Shown here piece after piece: positions 35,115-45,646 of a DNA stretch of 64,000 nucleotides (the stretch's first letter is position 1; the number at the start of each line of letters is the position of its first letter). A program made the translations under genes and the position numbers. Source of the DNA: Wocania_A sp965224845 (lineage in GTDB: Bacteria > Bacteroidota > Bacteroidia > Flavobacteriales > Flavobacteriaceae); NCBI GenBank assembly GCA_965224845.1, contig CBDDAJ010000024.1, forward strand, positions 1-64,000, given 5' to 3'. The notes below the pieces were generated by a model that saw nothing but the letters and a program-made list of their open reading frames with translations, was not told the origin of the DNA and ran no database searches.

Positions 35115-36492
35115 AAAAGATCATAGTACTTAATGTTTTCACAAGAATATTAGCATCCAGAAAAAAGCTTCGATGTTTAATATAGTACAAATCGTATTGT
35201 AATTTAAGGAGACTGTCATCAATAGATGAGCCATATCTGGTTTTTACCTGAGCCCAACCTGTTAGCCCCGGTTTTACAATATGCCTTGTCTCATAAAACG
35301 GAAGTAATTGAGATAATTCTCTAACAAAAAAAGGACGCTCGGGTCTTGGTCCAATTAAACTCATGTCTCCCATTAGAATGTTCCAGAACTGCGGAATTTC
35401 GTCTAACCTAGAGTGTCGCAAAAACTTTCCGAACTTGGTAATTCTAACATCATTCTTTTTTGCCCAAACCGCACCTTCTTTTTCAGCATTCTCAATCATA
35501 GTTCTGAATTTAATAATTCTAAAAAGATTTCCGTTTTTACCAATTCGTTCTTGAGTGTAAAAAAGTTTTCCTTTATTTCCTATAATATTTCCCAAAAGAA
35601 TTATTGGCAACAAAATAATTCCTGTTAAAATTCCTATAATTGAAATAAGCAAATCAAAAAGGCGATGAAAAAATAAATATAATTTATTCTGATTACTTCT
35701 ACTAAACGGAAAGTATTTATAAAAATCTTTTCCAACAAACTGAACTGGAATACGTCGTGTTAAATCTTCATATACCTGTGTATATTCCTTTATTGGAAAT
35801 CCTCCTTCCAAAAGTGTAATCAGATCTTTATAAATTTCTGGTGTAATCGTTTCAGAGTTATAGCTGGCTATAACAACCTCAGATATGTTTTCATCTTTAA
35901 TAACTTGATAAATTTGTTTAGGACTATATTCAATAATGCCCTTAAATTTTATTTTATCGGTTTTATTAATTTCACAATTAATAAATCCTACAATTTTATA
36001 ATTTGGATCTGCAGCATTAAAAGCCTCTACAATAGATCCTATATTAGATGTCTCGCCTACAATGAGCACTTTTTTATAAAACCTGGGAGAAACCACGAAA
36101 GTAATATAGGCAAGTCTCCAGAGAAAAAGAGCAAATAATATAGCAAAATAAAAGTATAGTATTTGCAACCGATTATCAGGTAATATAGGAGTGAAAAAAG
36201 GTGTTAAAAAGTAAAATAGAACGGTAATAGATACTGTGAGTACAATATTTGCATAAACGGTTTCTATCTTGCTAGACTTTTGTAAATCGTATAACTCGAA
36301 AATAGTACCAAAAACCGAGATGTAAAGAATTAACACAAGAATCCATTTCCAATTTTCTTTTGTAATAGTAAAATAGTCAAAATCGAATGTATTACCTACA
36401 AAATACAATATAGAAAGAACAGAAATAATATCGAATAAACGTAACAAAACTTTACGCTCAGAAATATTAAAATGAATATTACTATTAGACAT
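35101..36492 (-). CDS. Polyprenyl-phosphate glycosyl-1-phosphate transferase (initiating enzyme)
   Basis: 463 residues. Four to five N-terminal helices (about 15-125) precede a Rossmann-like CoA-binding domain (VLIVGETSNIGSIVEAFNAA). One membrane helix (about 270-295) then leads to the bacterial sugar transferase domain (FYTQERIGKNGNLFRIIKFR, LDEIPQFWNILMGDMSLIGP, VKPGLTGWAQV). It would load the first sugar-1-phosphate onto undecaprenyl phosphate for the polysaccharide made by this locus. It is last in the long minus-strand operon. Confidence 0.94.
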   Translation of the reverse strand: MSNSNIHFNISERKVLLRLFDIISVLSILYFVGNTFDFDYFTITKENWKWILVLILYISVFGTIFELYDLQKSSKIETVYANIVLTVSITVLFYFLTPFFTPILPDNRLQILYFYFAILFALFLWRLAYITFVVSPRFYKKVLIVGETSNIGSIVEAFNAADPNYKIVGFINCEINKTDKIKFKGIIEYSPKQIYQVIKDENISEVVIASYNSETITPEIYKDLITLLEGGFPIKEYTQVYEDLTRRIPVQFVGKDFYKYFPFSRSNQNKLYLFFHRLFDLLISIIGILTGIILLPIILLGNIIGNKGKLFYTQERIGKNGNLFRIIKFRTMIENAEKEGAVWAKKNDVRITKFGKFLRHSRLDEIPQFWNILMGDMSLIGPRPERPFFVRELSQLLPFYETRHIVKPGLTGWAQVKTRYGSSIDDSLLKLQYDLYYIKHRSFFLDANILVKTLSTMIFFRGQ

Positions 36493-36549
36493 TTTTAGGG
36501 TGGTTTGAGAGGTTATAAAGATACTAAGTAAATTTAACTCAGTACTAAA

Positions 36550-37560
36550 TTATTCCAAGAGTTTAATCCATTGCTTTTTTACATTAGTCCAATTGAACTC
36601 TTCAGCTTTTTTTCTAGCCAGAGTAGCCATTTTAATTGCTTTTTCTGGTTTCCTTCTTATTTCTAAAATAGCATTTACAAAACCATCAATATCATTTGGT
36701 TTTACCAAAACACCATCAACTTCATTATTGATTAAAAAAGGAATCCCTCCTACATTTGTGGATATAATGGGTAAACCTAATGCCATAGCTTCAATAACAC
36801 TTACTGGCATATTATCAAAATTGGTTGTATTTATAAAAATATTAAAATTTTCTGAAAGGCTTATCCATTCATTCTTAGTAAGCTTTCCTGTAAAAGTGAC
36901 TTCTACATTTAACTGTTTTGCACAAGCTTTAGTTTTTCGCATTGAACCATCGTTTTCTGGTCCTACCATACAAAGTGAAGCACTAATTGATTCGTCTTGT
37001 AGTGCTTTTAAGAGTTTTACAGCTAAAGTTGGATTATAAATTTCTGAAAATGATCGTACCCAAAGCAAATTGGCATTGTTAAACTCTTTTTTTTGAAATG
37101 AGTATTTTTTTAATTCAATAGAATTAGGGATACACATTATATTTTTATATCCGGAACTCTCAAAACTATGTTGTGTATACTTTGAAGGTGCTATGTTTTT
37201 GTATGCATTATTGAATATGGATTTTGATAATTTTTGTGATCTTTTTAATCGATCCGGTAAATTCCCTCCTCTTAAAATTGGAATATACTTTAGTTTTAAA
37301 AAGCGACATAATTGGCTTACAAAAAAAGCATAATAAAAATTAGATGTGCTATAGGTATCAATTAAAACAAAGTCGGTTTTTTTTTTGTATTTAATAACAC
37401 TATATAACATATCTAGCAATCTAAGGACTCTATTTGATTTACTAGAAGCCGTTTTTACAGTAAATCCTTCATCTGTTAATAACTTCCCCAAAGTTTCAAT
37501 AGATGTTGGAGTTTTAGATTTATGCGACAATTTATTCCCTATATAAAGTAGCTGCTTCAT
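36550..37560 (-). CDS. Glycosyltransferase, GT4 family
   Basis: 336 residues, GT-B fold. The donor-site motif is PVSVIEAMALGLPIISTNVG (E-x7-E type). The N-terminal domain shows LLYIGNKLSHKSKTPTSIE. The acceptor and sugar are not predictable. It abuts the membrane protein gene upstream (shared position 37560) and precedes the initiating transferase by 57 bases. Confidence 0.9.
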   Translation of the reverse strand: MKQLLYIGNKLSHKSKTPTSIETLGKLLTDEGFTVKTASSKSNRVLRLLDMLYSVIKYKKKTDFVLIDTYSTSNFYYAFFVSQLCRFLKLKYIPILRGGNLPDRLKRSQKLSKSIFNNAYKNIAPSKYTQHSFESSGYKNIMCIPNSIELKKYSFQKKEFNNANLLWVRSFSEIYNPTLAVKLLKALQDESISASLCMVGPENDGSMRKTKACAKQLNVEVTFTGKLTKNEWISLSENFNIFINTTNFDNMPVSVIEAMALGLPIISTNVGGIPFLINNEVDGVLVKPNDIDGFVNAILEIRRKPEKAIKMATLARKKAEEFNWTNVKKQWIKLLE

Positions 37561-39146
37561 TATAATCTATATAGTATTAGCCTATTAATTTTATGAACTA
37601 CTTCCAAATTATAGCTATCATTTTCAGTAATGTAATAATCTACTCCCAAAGATTTTAAAAACTTAACTTTAGCATCAAAGGTTGGTAAACTTCTAAAACG
37701 CTGTTTATCATTAAACCATTCTATCAGTTTAACTGGATTACTTTCGATAATCATCGATGCGCCTTTATTATCTAAAACCACTGAACGCTTTGCCGCACAT
37801 CTATAAAAATAATCACCAAAAAGAACCGCATCAACCCGAGTATTAGCTTCAATATACTTTGCCATAGCGTCTTTAGTCTTATTTCCACTTTGCGATGGTT
37901 TACTAACACTTAAATTGAATGGTAAAACTGAGCTAAAAATTGATGCATTTAAAACAGTCTCATTATTAAAACTATTAGGTTTGCTAAAAATTAAAACCAA
38001 AAAATATGACAGTAAAAATATTGGTAACCCTTTTTTTAATATTGCATTTTTAAAAAGATAAACAAACAAAAAAAACATAGCAAAATAACTAGGGATGATA
38101 ACCATTTTTTGAGTACGAATGAGCTGAAATGACATTCTAAAATTTTGATTAAAGACATTATTAACAAAACTTTCAAAATAAACCGACATTAACGGTATTA
38201 TAAAAAGAAATAATGTTAATAAGGCTATAACCTTTCCTTTTTTAAATTCATTTTTAGTTTTTCGTGATACTATATAATAGATAATAACTGGCACTATAAA
38301 GAGTACCGATTTATTTTTAAACCAATACAATGAAAACTCAGCAGGGTTTTTAAAAATATTAGGTATTCTTGCTTGAAAAGCTTTTTCATATAATTCTAAA
38401 TCATATGTGACAGTCGATGATGTTTTACCAAAATATGTTAATATAAATGGCAACATTCCTACTATTAAACTTATTAAAATTAAAACGGCATTTCTAAAAC
38501 TAAAAATTATACCACTTTTAAAGTATTTGTTATAAAAAAATAAAAACAAAAGAAATAGCATTATACCTCCTAAACCAGTTATAGGATGAAAATTGAATAT
38601 AAGTCCAATAAGAAAGGATGCTATAATAATAGCATTTAATTTGTTTGTCAATAATAAAAAGGGCAATGGAAAAAGTGCAAGATACAGCGTTCTAGGCATC
38701 ATTGACCATAATCCGGAAATACCTAAAATCTCGAAACCAGGAACCCAAACAATTCCTCTTATAAATACAGACATAAATAATGCTAACCAAAAATGTTTAG
38801 CATATTTAAAAAATAATAAAAACCATAAAACACCAAAAATAAAATGACAAATAGTGTGCATTATATTTAAAGCCTTTAAATAATCAAAATCATTAAATTT
38901 TGCTAAAAAACGCAATGTTTGTACATAAAATGGCGTATAATATTTTACATTTTCTAAAGTATCTACATATAAATCGTGCTTAAATAATTGTGGATTATCG
39001 TATTTCTGAGCTATTGGAATTATATTCAACAAATCTGAAGACAACTGGCTATAAGTGGCGTTTAAATTTTCAAAATAATAAGCCAGAGAAATAGTTAAAT
39101 TAAGTACTATAACAATTATAAATTTAAACCTATTATTCAAGATCAT
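37560..39146 (-). CDS. Multi-spanning membrane protein, GT-C-like, unknown
   Basis: 528 residues with about eleven to twelve transmembrane helices. Residues from about 430 form a soluble C-terminal domain (ANTRVDAVLFGDYFYRCAAK). Early acidic residues in a first periplasmic loop (SSDLLNIIPIAQKYD) and the segment KYYTPFYVQTLRFL give it a GT-C-like look. I do not recognise the family with confidence. It is flanked by GT4 and GT2 genes with no gaps, so a role in building or modifying the glycan at the membrane is an inference. Confidence 0.7.
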   Translation of the reverse strand: MILNNRFKFIIVIVLNLTISLAYYFENLNATYSQLSSDLLNIIPIAQKYDNPQLFKHDLYVDTLENVKYYTPFYVQTLRFLAKFNDFDYLKALNIMHTICHFIFGVLWFLLFFKYAKHFWLALFMSVFIRGIVWVPGFEILGISGLWSMMPRTLYLALFPLPFLLLTNKLNAIIIASFLIGLIFNFHPITGLGGIMLFLLFLFFYNKYFKSGIIFSFRNAVLILISLIVGMLPFILTYFGKTSSTVTYDLELYEKAFQARIPNIFKNPAEFSLYWFKNKSVLFIVPVIIYYIVSRKTKNEFKKGKVIALLTLFLFIIPLMSVYFESFVNNVFNQNFRMSFQLIRTQKMVIIPSYFAMFFLFVYLFKNAILKKGLPIFLLSYFLVLIFSKPNSFNNETVLNASIFSSVLPFNLSVSKPSQSGNKTKDAMAKYIEANTRVDAVLFGDYFYRCAAKRSVVLDNKGASMIIESNPVKLIEWFNDKQRFRSLPTFDAKVKFLKSLGVDYYITENDSYNLEVVHKINRLILYRL

Positions 39147-40085
39147 TTATTTTGCTTTTGGAGCATTAATAATATCGTAATGAATTGCTTGTAACAATAA
39201 TTGAAACCCAATAATGATTGTTAAAGTAACTAGCATTATAGTACCCGTAGGAGCTAACATATTGTTTGATACAAAATACCACCAATTATAAATACCGTAT
39301 ATAACTCCAAAAAGGAATAAAGGAATCCCTAACAATATATATATTGAAGAGATATTAAAATCGTATACAAAGTAACTTTTAATTATACGCTTTATAAAAG
39401 TTTTAAAAAGCTTAGGGATAAATACGAAAGGCATTTTCCATACTTTCATGTTCGATTTTTCATTGCCATAAATTGCTGGCATGGCTAAATCTTTTATAAT
39501 TGCTTTTTGAAAATAAAGTTCTGCTATCAATGAGGTTTCAAAATAATATCTATTTGAAATATTATCAAAATCTAATGTTTTTAACGTTTTTGTTTTTACA
39601 GCAAAAAACCCATTAGTAGGGTCAAAATTATTCCAATAGCCAGTGGCAGCTTTAGTTAAAAAAGATAGTATCAAATTACCTGTCTTTCTTAAAAAGGGCA
39701 TATCCTTTAAAGCTTTAAAGTCTCTAAACCGATTCCCTTTAGAATATTGGGCTTCATTTCTTAATAATGGACTTATTAATTGATCAATATAAGATGTATC
39801 CATTTGGTCATCGGCATCTACCTTTATTACAATGTCTATATTGTCTTCAATAGCTTTTTTAAAACCAAGCTTAGTAGCGCCTCCAACACCAAGATTTTTA
39901 TCCGTTTTTAAATAAACAATATTTGTAAACTTTTGTAATTTCTCTTTAGGAATTTCTTCCTTACTACAATCATTAACAATGTAAATTGTATTAATAGCTT
40001 TTGGAAGCTTACTAATTACATTGATTATATGCTTTGATGCATTATAAAAAGGGATAACTACTGCTATGCTATTGCTGTTTTTCAT
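39147..40085 (-). CDS. Glycosyltransferase, GT2 family, membrane-anchored
   Basis: 312 residues. GT-A fold with VVIPFYNASKHI, DVVIKVDADDQMD-type DxD motif (IVIKVDADDQMD) and acceptor region ATGYWNNFDPTNGFFAVK. Two C-terminal transmembrane helices (about 240-300) suggest it works on polyprenyl-phosphate, as in dolichol-phosphate-type enzymes. It overlaps the polymerase gene by 4 bases. Confidence 0.9.
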   Translation of the reverse strand: MKNSNSIAVVIPFYNASKHIINVISKLPKAINTIYIVNDCSKEEIPKEKLQKFTNIVYLKTDKNLGVGGATKLGFKKAIEDNIDIVIKVDADDQMDTSYIDQLISPLLRNEAQYSKGNRFRDFKALKDMPFLRKTGNLILSFLTKAATGYWNNFDPTNGFFAVKTKTLKTLDFDNISNRYYFETSLIAELYFQKAIIKDLAMPAIYGNEKSNMKVWKMPFVFIPKLFKTFIKRIIKSYFVYDFNISSIYILLGIPLFLFGVIYGIYNWWYFVSNNMLAPTGTIMLVTLTIIIGFQLLLQAIHYDIINAPKAK

Positions 40086-41401
40086 TTATTAAAGTAATAT
40101 CGTGGTGCAATAAGTAAAACTGTTATTAACAAAAAATATCCTAAAACGGCAAACAATGGTCTGTATATATATAAATGTTCACCAAAAAACAAGGTTACTA
40201 ACATTGCTATTGTTAAACCATTTAAAGCCAATTTTAAGAATGATGCTTTTCCAAATTTAAGATATAAATAAGATGTTAACCATTTAAAATATAAAAATAA
40301 GCCAACAACTCCTACTTCATTAATTAAACTTAAATAAATGTTATGAGCAGAATACCCCACTAAAAGCCTATTATTAAGGCCAATACCTATTGGAACTACA
40401 TAAAAATTAGAAAACAAGTATTTTAAATATATAAGAGATAATCTGTTTCTCCCAGAGCCTAAATCTTCATATAATTGTCCTACATCTAAATTGGTTCCTG
40501 TAAGCAAAGTTGGATCTGAAACTTTGTTCACTACTCTATTTTCAAATGTTTCAACAATAGTATCTATCACTTCTAAATTGAAAAAAAAACCAACAATAAT
40601 TGCAATAGATATTAATACTGATAAAGCAAAGAATTTTTTTGTTTTTGAAATAAATAAATAACATAAAAAAATTATTAAAGCTAAATATGTTGTTCTAGAG
40701 CCCGAAATACCTATAGTAGCTATAGCTGCTATTATTGAAAAAACGATTAATAATCTATTTACTTTGACTTGTTTTTGAAAAAAGAGTCCTATTGAAAAAA
40801 CTAAACTAAAAAACATAAACATTCCTAATACAATTTTATTAGGTCCTAATGTCCCTGAAATAAACCCTCCATATGCACTTCTATAAACATCATTCCATAA
40901 AAAAGGAACTTGCCCGTAATGTTGTAAAAACACTAATACTGATTCACAAATCGTTAAAATTAAAATTATCGAAGCAATAAACTTATACCTGCTTCTTTTT
41001 CTAAGGTATATTGAAAATAAAACTGCTGTATAAAAAAAAACTAAAAAATGATAATAATATAAACAGGTTTGGATAAACCAAAGTGGTCTGCCTTTAACAA
41101 AACTAAATATCGCAGTAAAAATTAATGTGAATCCGCACCATAGAACAAACGTATTCAGGTATTTTAAATAGCTTTTTAAATTTATATATTGAATTATAAA
41201 AGAACGGTTTATAAACACAAAAAATAATATCACTAATCCTAATATATCATAAATTCTAAACTCATTATCTCCTTTAAGACTATATTTTAAAACTGGTAAA
41301 TTATAGAAATAAGAGCATATCATTAACACCAAAACTAATTTGATATAAAATGGTTTTAGTAACAACTCGCTTCGTTTATCTATGTATTCGGTTTTATTCA
41401 T
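40082..41401 (-). CDS. O-antigen polymerase/ligase (Wzy/WaaL-like)
   Basis: 439 residues from ATG 41401 (MNKTEYIDKRSELL). An earlier ATG at 41437 would overlap the upstream gene and is less likely. About ten to twelve transmembrane helices. The pattern ISGSRTTYLALIIFL, then a large periplasmic loop (LTGTNLDVGQLYEDLGSGRN) and SAHNIYLSLINEVGVVGLFL, is typical of the O-antigen ligase domain. It is the only polymerase candidate in the window, so it probably polymerises or ligates the repeat unit. Confidence 0.88.
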   Translation of the reverse strand: MNKTEYIDKRSELLLKPFYIKLVLVLMICSYFYNLPVLKYSLKGDNEFRIYDILGLVILFFVFINRSFIIQYINLKSYLKYLNTFVLWCGFTLIFTAIFSFVKGRPLWFIQTCLYYYHFLVFFYTAVLFSIYLRKRSRYKFIASIILILTICESVLVFLQHYGQVPFLWNDVYRSAYGGFISGTLGPNKIVLGMFMFFSLVFSIGLFFQKQVKVNRLLIVFSIIAAIATIGISGSRTTYLALIIFLCYLFISKTKKFFALSVLISIAIIVGFFFNLEVIDTIVETFENRVVNKVSDPTLLTGTNLDVGQLYEDLGSGRNRLSLIYLKYLFSNFYVVPIGIGLNNRLLVGYSAHNIYLSLINEVGVVGLFLYFKWLTSYLYLKFGKASFLKLALNGLTIAMLVTLFFGEHLYIYRPLFAVLGYFLLITVLLIAPRYYFNK

Positions 41402-41408
41402 TAATATG

Positions 41409-42483
41409 CTATAAAATATTTCTGTAAGTTGAAACAAGTTTTCCTGCTATAGCATTTGCAGAAAAATTTTCTTCAATATGCGTCTTTAGCTTTTTTCCAA
41501 TAACCTGTGCTTCAGATAGATTATTTACATAAAATAATATTGATTTTGTCAATAAATTTTCATCAAAAGGCTTTATAAGCAAACCATAATTATTGTTTAA
41601 AATCACATCTTTACAATTACCAACATTTGTAACAATTACTGGTAAAGCTGCTAAACCATATTCTAATAATGCAATGGGTAATCCTTCAGATTTTGATGAT
41701 AAAACACCAATATCGCATTGACTTAAAATATAAGACACATCTGGTTTATTTCCGTATAAAAATACGTGATTATTTAAACCCAGATCGATAATTTGTTTTT
41801 TTACCAAGTTGGAATAATCATCATTTAAATCTTTACCAATACAATGCAAAGTATATTCTGGATGCTTTTTTACAATTCTTGCAAAGGCATTAATTAATGT
41901 ATGGTGATCTTTTTGTGGTCTTAAATTAGCCAAATGTACTATCCGTTTTCCCTTTTTACCAAATAATTGTGTAATAGGTTTCGCTTTATTTTGAACAGCA
42001 AAATTTGGCAAATAACTAACCTTTTTTGTTTTTAAATGGTTTTTAGCCCAATTAACCAAATTATTATTTACACAAAAAATATGATTAAAATATTTTGAAC
42101 AAAACTTTAAAACCTTATAGTTTTCTTTTATGTAAATATTCGCTATTTCCGTAATGGTCATGCCAAATTATTTTAACGTCCCTATTTAATAATCTAACTA
42201 CCGTTGCCAGGAAAAATGATGTTGAATGTGCTTGAATAATATTAATATGATGCTGCTTCACATATGCATTTAGCCTCCTAATAGCCTTAAAATCAATTAG
42301 TCTACTTTTATTTAAAAATAAATATTTTACCTGCGGATCTAAACTTTCTTTTAATAAACCTTCTTTTCTAGTTGCGCATAAAAAAGAGGTATCAATTTCA
42401 TCAACTAATAAATTTGCCATGTTTACTGCAACACGTTCTGCTCCACCAGTTTCTAAAGAATCTATTAATTGTAATACCCGCAT
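41409..42483 (-). pseudogene. Glycosyltransferase GT4, split by an apparent one-base frameshift at about 42117-42130
   Basis: The first frame (MRVLQLIDSLETGGAERVAV) ends at 42115 after SEYLHKRKL. The second frame carries on with YKVLKFCSKYFNHIFCVNN to 41409. Removing one A from the A-rich run about 42120-42124 joins them as YLHKRNYKVLKF, giving 357 residues, a normal GT4 length. The N-terminal GGAERV motif and the C-terminal EGLPIALLEYGLAALPVIVT (E-x7-E) define GT4. It is packed between a GT4 gene and the polymerase. Confidence 0.88.
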
Positions 42484-43602
42484 TTATGATCTTAATAATT
42501 TTGAGATTTCTGTTTCAAAAACATCTAAAGTATAATTTTGCGACCACTTACTGGCCAATAAACTTATCGATTTTAAATTTGAAGTATCTTTTAAATATGA
42601 GTTAATTTGGATTACAGCATCGTCAGCATTAGGCGTAATCAAAACACCGCGTTTTCCATGATCTAACATAAAGGGGACACAAGATATTTTTGTAGCAATT
42701 GGAATAACTCCAAAAAACATAGCTTCTGCTACAGCCTTTGGCCAGCCTTCAGATTTTGATGCTAATATTAAAAAATGTGATTGTTTCAATGCTTTTTTAA
42801 TAACATCCTGCTTTTGATTCCCTTTTAATACTACAATATTTTCTAAATTGTTATTAACGATATATTCTTGTAACTCTGATTTTAAAACACCTTTGCCATA
42901 AATCTCTAACATTACTTTTTTACCCTGGATATATAAAGCTTCAACTATCTTAATAGCAAGTAAAGGCCTTTTACCTTTAACTAAACTTCCAACAAAAACA
43001 AAGTTTAATTTAGAATCGTAATTTCGTTCAATTTGGTCTTCAATTTCCGAATTATTAAAACTCGCGGTAAAAAAGGGCTTTATATTTTTTGTTTGATTTT
43101 TCCAATTCCCATAAACTAGAACCGTTATGTTTTTGGTTAAAATAGTATGGCTTAAAATCCACTTTTGAAGCTTATAACTCAAAGGTTGATTACTTTTAGG
43201 GTTCCAATTTCCTGCATATTTAGCTGTTTTTATTTTATTTGGGAACAAAATTTGAACAAAACATCCTATAAGTCCAATATTTCCAGGACATCTCAAGTGA
43301 ATATGATCTGCATTTTTACAAGCTCTATATATTGAAAAAAATATTCTTGGCAGTTTTAAAATTGATGAAACAGCAGTTTTAAAATTAGTAAAGGCTATTG
43401 AAGGAATAGCATTTAGGTGAACATTTTGGTGTGTATATGAAGCTTCAATATTTGAAATTTTCCCATTAGTTTTAGGCGCAACAATTTGAACTTCATCAAC
43501 ATACTTTAACCAGATATTCATTTCTTTAATATATGGTGAATAAGCATACAATAAATTATTTTGTTCCTTATGTACAGTATGTGATATAATTAAAAACCTC
43601 AT
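42484..43602 (-). CDS. Glycosyltransferase, GT4 family
   Basis: 372 residues, GT-B fold. NFVFVGSLVKGKRPLLAIKI starts the donor domain. The motif SEGWPKAVAEAMFFGVIPIA gives the E-x7-E pair. The N-terminal domain (RFLIISHTVHKEQNNLLYAY) binds the acceptor. It ends one base before the split GT4 and overlaps the GT2 gene by 4 bases. Sugar specificity unknown. Confidence 0.9.
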   Translation of the reverse strand: MRFLIISHTVHKEQNNLLYAYSPYIKEMNIWLKYVDEVQIVAPKTNGKISNIEASYTHQNVHLNAIPSIAFTNFKTAVSSILKLPRIFFSIYRACKNADHIHLRCPGNIGLIGCFVQILFPNKIKTAKYAGNWNPKSNQPLSYKLQKWILSHTILTKNITVLVYGNWKNQTKNIKPFFTASFNNSEIEDQIERNYDSKLNFVFVGSLVKGKRPLLAIKIVEALYIQGKKVMLEIYGKGVLKSELQEYIVNNNLENIVVLKGNQKQDVIKKALKQSHFLILASKSEGWPKAVAEAMFFGVIPIATKISCVPFMLDHGKRGVLITPNADDAVIQINSYLKDTSNLKSISLLASKWSQNYTLDVFETEISKLLRS

Positions 43603-44606
43603 CGTTTTACTTTAGGCTTATTAAAAATTAAAGACCACCAGCCTACTATTCTACCTAAGCATTCAGTAAAAGCCTCTTGCTTTTTGGTAGTGCTAAAAAT
43701 ATTTAGAAATCTTATTTTTATTAGTAAAATGGTTGTAGCATTCCATTTAAAACGTGCTTTTAAACTTGGCTTGGGGTATTTTACACGCCACACATACCAA
43801 CCATTACGCACTACCATTTTACCATACTGAAACTTGTTTGGTCTTCCGGAAACATCGTGATAATGATTTAATTTAGCAGCTGTATTAATAACATTATTCC
43901 CATAATTTAAAGCCCTTAAACTAAAATCTGCATCTTCATATAAACCATAACCTTCAAAATACGTTGAAAATTTGATCGTTTTAAAAACTCTTTTTCTAAA
44001 ATTAAAAGACATCCCTATTAATAAATCCACTGGATAAATTTTATTGTTAGGAGGATAACTGTAAGTTCTACCATGAGAAAAACTGGGCATCAAACCTGGC
44101 AATAAAGGCGATTGTAATCCAAAAAAATTTCTAACTAAATTTCGCAAGCTTTCTTTTACTGCATAACCATCTAAAACATAATACTTTTTATAATTTATTG
44201 GTTTTTCTTTTTCAACTTTAAACCATCTATTATCATTTACAGCAATGCCTCCAACACCTACTATATTTAAATTATTTTGGAATGTCTTTATTATGTTATC
44301 AAAATAATTATTGTATAATTCAGTATCATCATCTAAAAAACAAATTACTTCTGAAGCCTTATCAACCAAACTTATTCCATAATTACGCTGCTTAGTTAAA
44401 CCTCTATTAGTTTCATCAACCTTAAAGTACTTCAAATTTTTAAAACCATTTTCTTTTAAAATGGTTTCTGTTTCTCTATTTGTAGAGCCATCTATGATTA
44501 GAATTTCGTTTGGATACAACGACTGTATCTTTACTGAATTTAATAAATTCAGTAAAGGTTTTGGTCGCATGTATGTACAAATTATAAGTGTAAATGGTAG
44601 CATCAC
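43599..44606 (-). CDS. Glycosyltransferase, GT2 family
   Basis: 335 residues, GT-A fold. PFTLIICTYMRPKPLLNLLN opens the domain, the metal site is VICFLDDDTELYNNY, and the catalytic region is FEGYGLYEDADFSLRALNYG with a second half GKMVVRNGWYVWRVKYP. Soluble or peripheral. Sugar unknown. It overlaps its neighbours by 4 bases on each side, so expression is coupled. Confidence 0.9.
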   Translation of the reverse strand: MMLPFTLIICTYMRPKPLLNLLNSVKIQSLYPNEILIIDGSTNRETETILKENGFKNLKYFKVDETNRGLTKQRNYGISLVDKASEVICFLDDDTELYNNYFDNIIKTFQNNLNIVGVGGIAVNDNRWFKVEKEKPINYKKYYVLDGYAVKESLRNLVRNFFGLQSPLLPGLMPSFSHGRTYSYPPNNKIYPVDLLIGMSFNFRKRVFKTIKFSTYFEGYGLYEDADFSLRALNYGNNVINTAAKLNHYHDVSGRPNKFQYGKMVVRNGWYVWRVKYPKPSLKARFKWNATTILLIKIRFLNIFSTTKKQEAFTECLGRIVGWWSLIFNKPKVKR

Positions 44607-45646
44607 TTTTCTTTTTTAAATGCGTTATAAACCTTAATAAAAAATGATTCTCGTTTTAAATGTGTTTCCCATAAATCTCTATTATTTTTTTGAATAGCTT
44701 CAAACTCATCTTCACTTTTAGAATTATGAAATTTTAAAATTTGTTTTTCTAATGATTCTTTTTTTGTTGTATCTATAATTACACAATGTTCTTCCCAGTC
44801 AATAATATCTGACAAAGGCAATCTACAATCAGTATTTAATAAAACGGGGATTCTTCCAACTGCTAAGGTTTCATATAAGCGAACAGAAAAATTACCAACA
44901 CCTCGAATACAAAACGTATATGGATTATTATATATATTTTGATAAAATTCCAGTGTTGTTTTCTGTTTGTCTTCAAATACTTTTATACCAGCTCTATATT
45001 TTTTTCTTAAAACAAACTGCGTATCAATTTTATTACTAATTGATAATAAATCAAGATATTTTTTTCTTTTTATACTTGATGGGTAAAAAGGTTGAAAGTC
45101 TATTTTATTCTGTTTAAATTTTCTTTTAAAATTAGTTTTTATATGATTTAAATATTCTTTCATGTACTTTAAAAAACCGCCTTGTGCATGACCAACAAAG
45201 CCAATACCTGGTCTGTTCTTTTTCTTTAAAGTTGAAAATGATTGTTTTAAAACTGATTGGTATGGATCGTTAATAAATGATGGCATTATAACCGTATTAT
45301 CATGAAGTTTTGAGTGCAATCCGCCTAACCTAAAATTATAGCTATTTGCTATATAAACGGTAAAACCATAATCTCCAGAAGTGTATAACCAAATAGGTTT
45401 GTTGTTGTTTTTGGCTATTGTATTTAATTTGTTAAATGCACTATGTTCTTTAAAAAAGCTACTGTAATCAATTGGAAAAACTACAATATCGCAATCCTTA
45501 ACAGCATCAACAATGGTGTAATATAATGTTAACGTTTCACTTTTCAGATAAAACAAATCAAACAACAAGGGAAACACTTTACTCCTATGCTTTGTGTTTA
45601 AAAATTTTTTATCTGTATAAAGTTTAAGCATTGTATAAAGTTTCAT
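44603..45646 (-). CDS. Exostosin-like (GT47-type) glycosyltransferase
   Basis: 347 residues from ATG 45646 (MKLYTMLKLY); ATG 45661 would add five residues. The C-terminal domain has YTFCIRGVGNFSVRLYETLA, then VGRIPVLLNTDCRLPLSDII, the exostosin/GT47 donor-site signature. The N-terminal domain contains DIVVFPIDYSSFF. GT47 members transfer glucuronic acid, galactose, xylose or arabinose by inversion; bacterial members occur in O-antigen and capsule loci. The start overlaps the FkbM methyltransferase gene. Confidence 0.82.
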   Translation of the reverse strand: MKLYTMLKLYTDKKFLNTKHRSKVFPLLFDLFYLKSETLTLYYTIVDAVKDCDIVVFPIDYSSFFKEHSAFNKLNTIAKNNNKPIWLYTSGDYGFTVYIANSYNFRLGGLHSKLHDNTVIMPSFINDPYQSVLKQSFSTLKKKNRPGIGFVGHAQGGFLKYMKEYLNHIKTNFKRKFKQNKIDFQPFYPSSIKRKKYLDLLSISNKIDTQFVLRKKYRAGIKVFEDKQKTTLEFYQNIYNNPYTFCIRGVGNFSVRLYETLAVGRIPVLLNTDCRLPLSDIIDWEEHCVIIDTTKKESLEKQILKFHNSKSEDEFEAIQKNNRDLWETHLKRESFFIKVYNAFKKEK

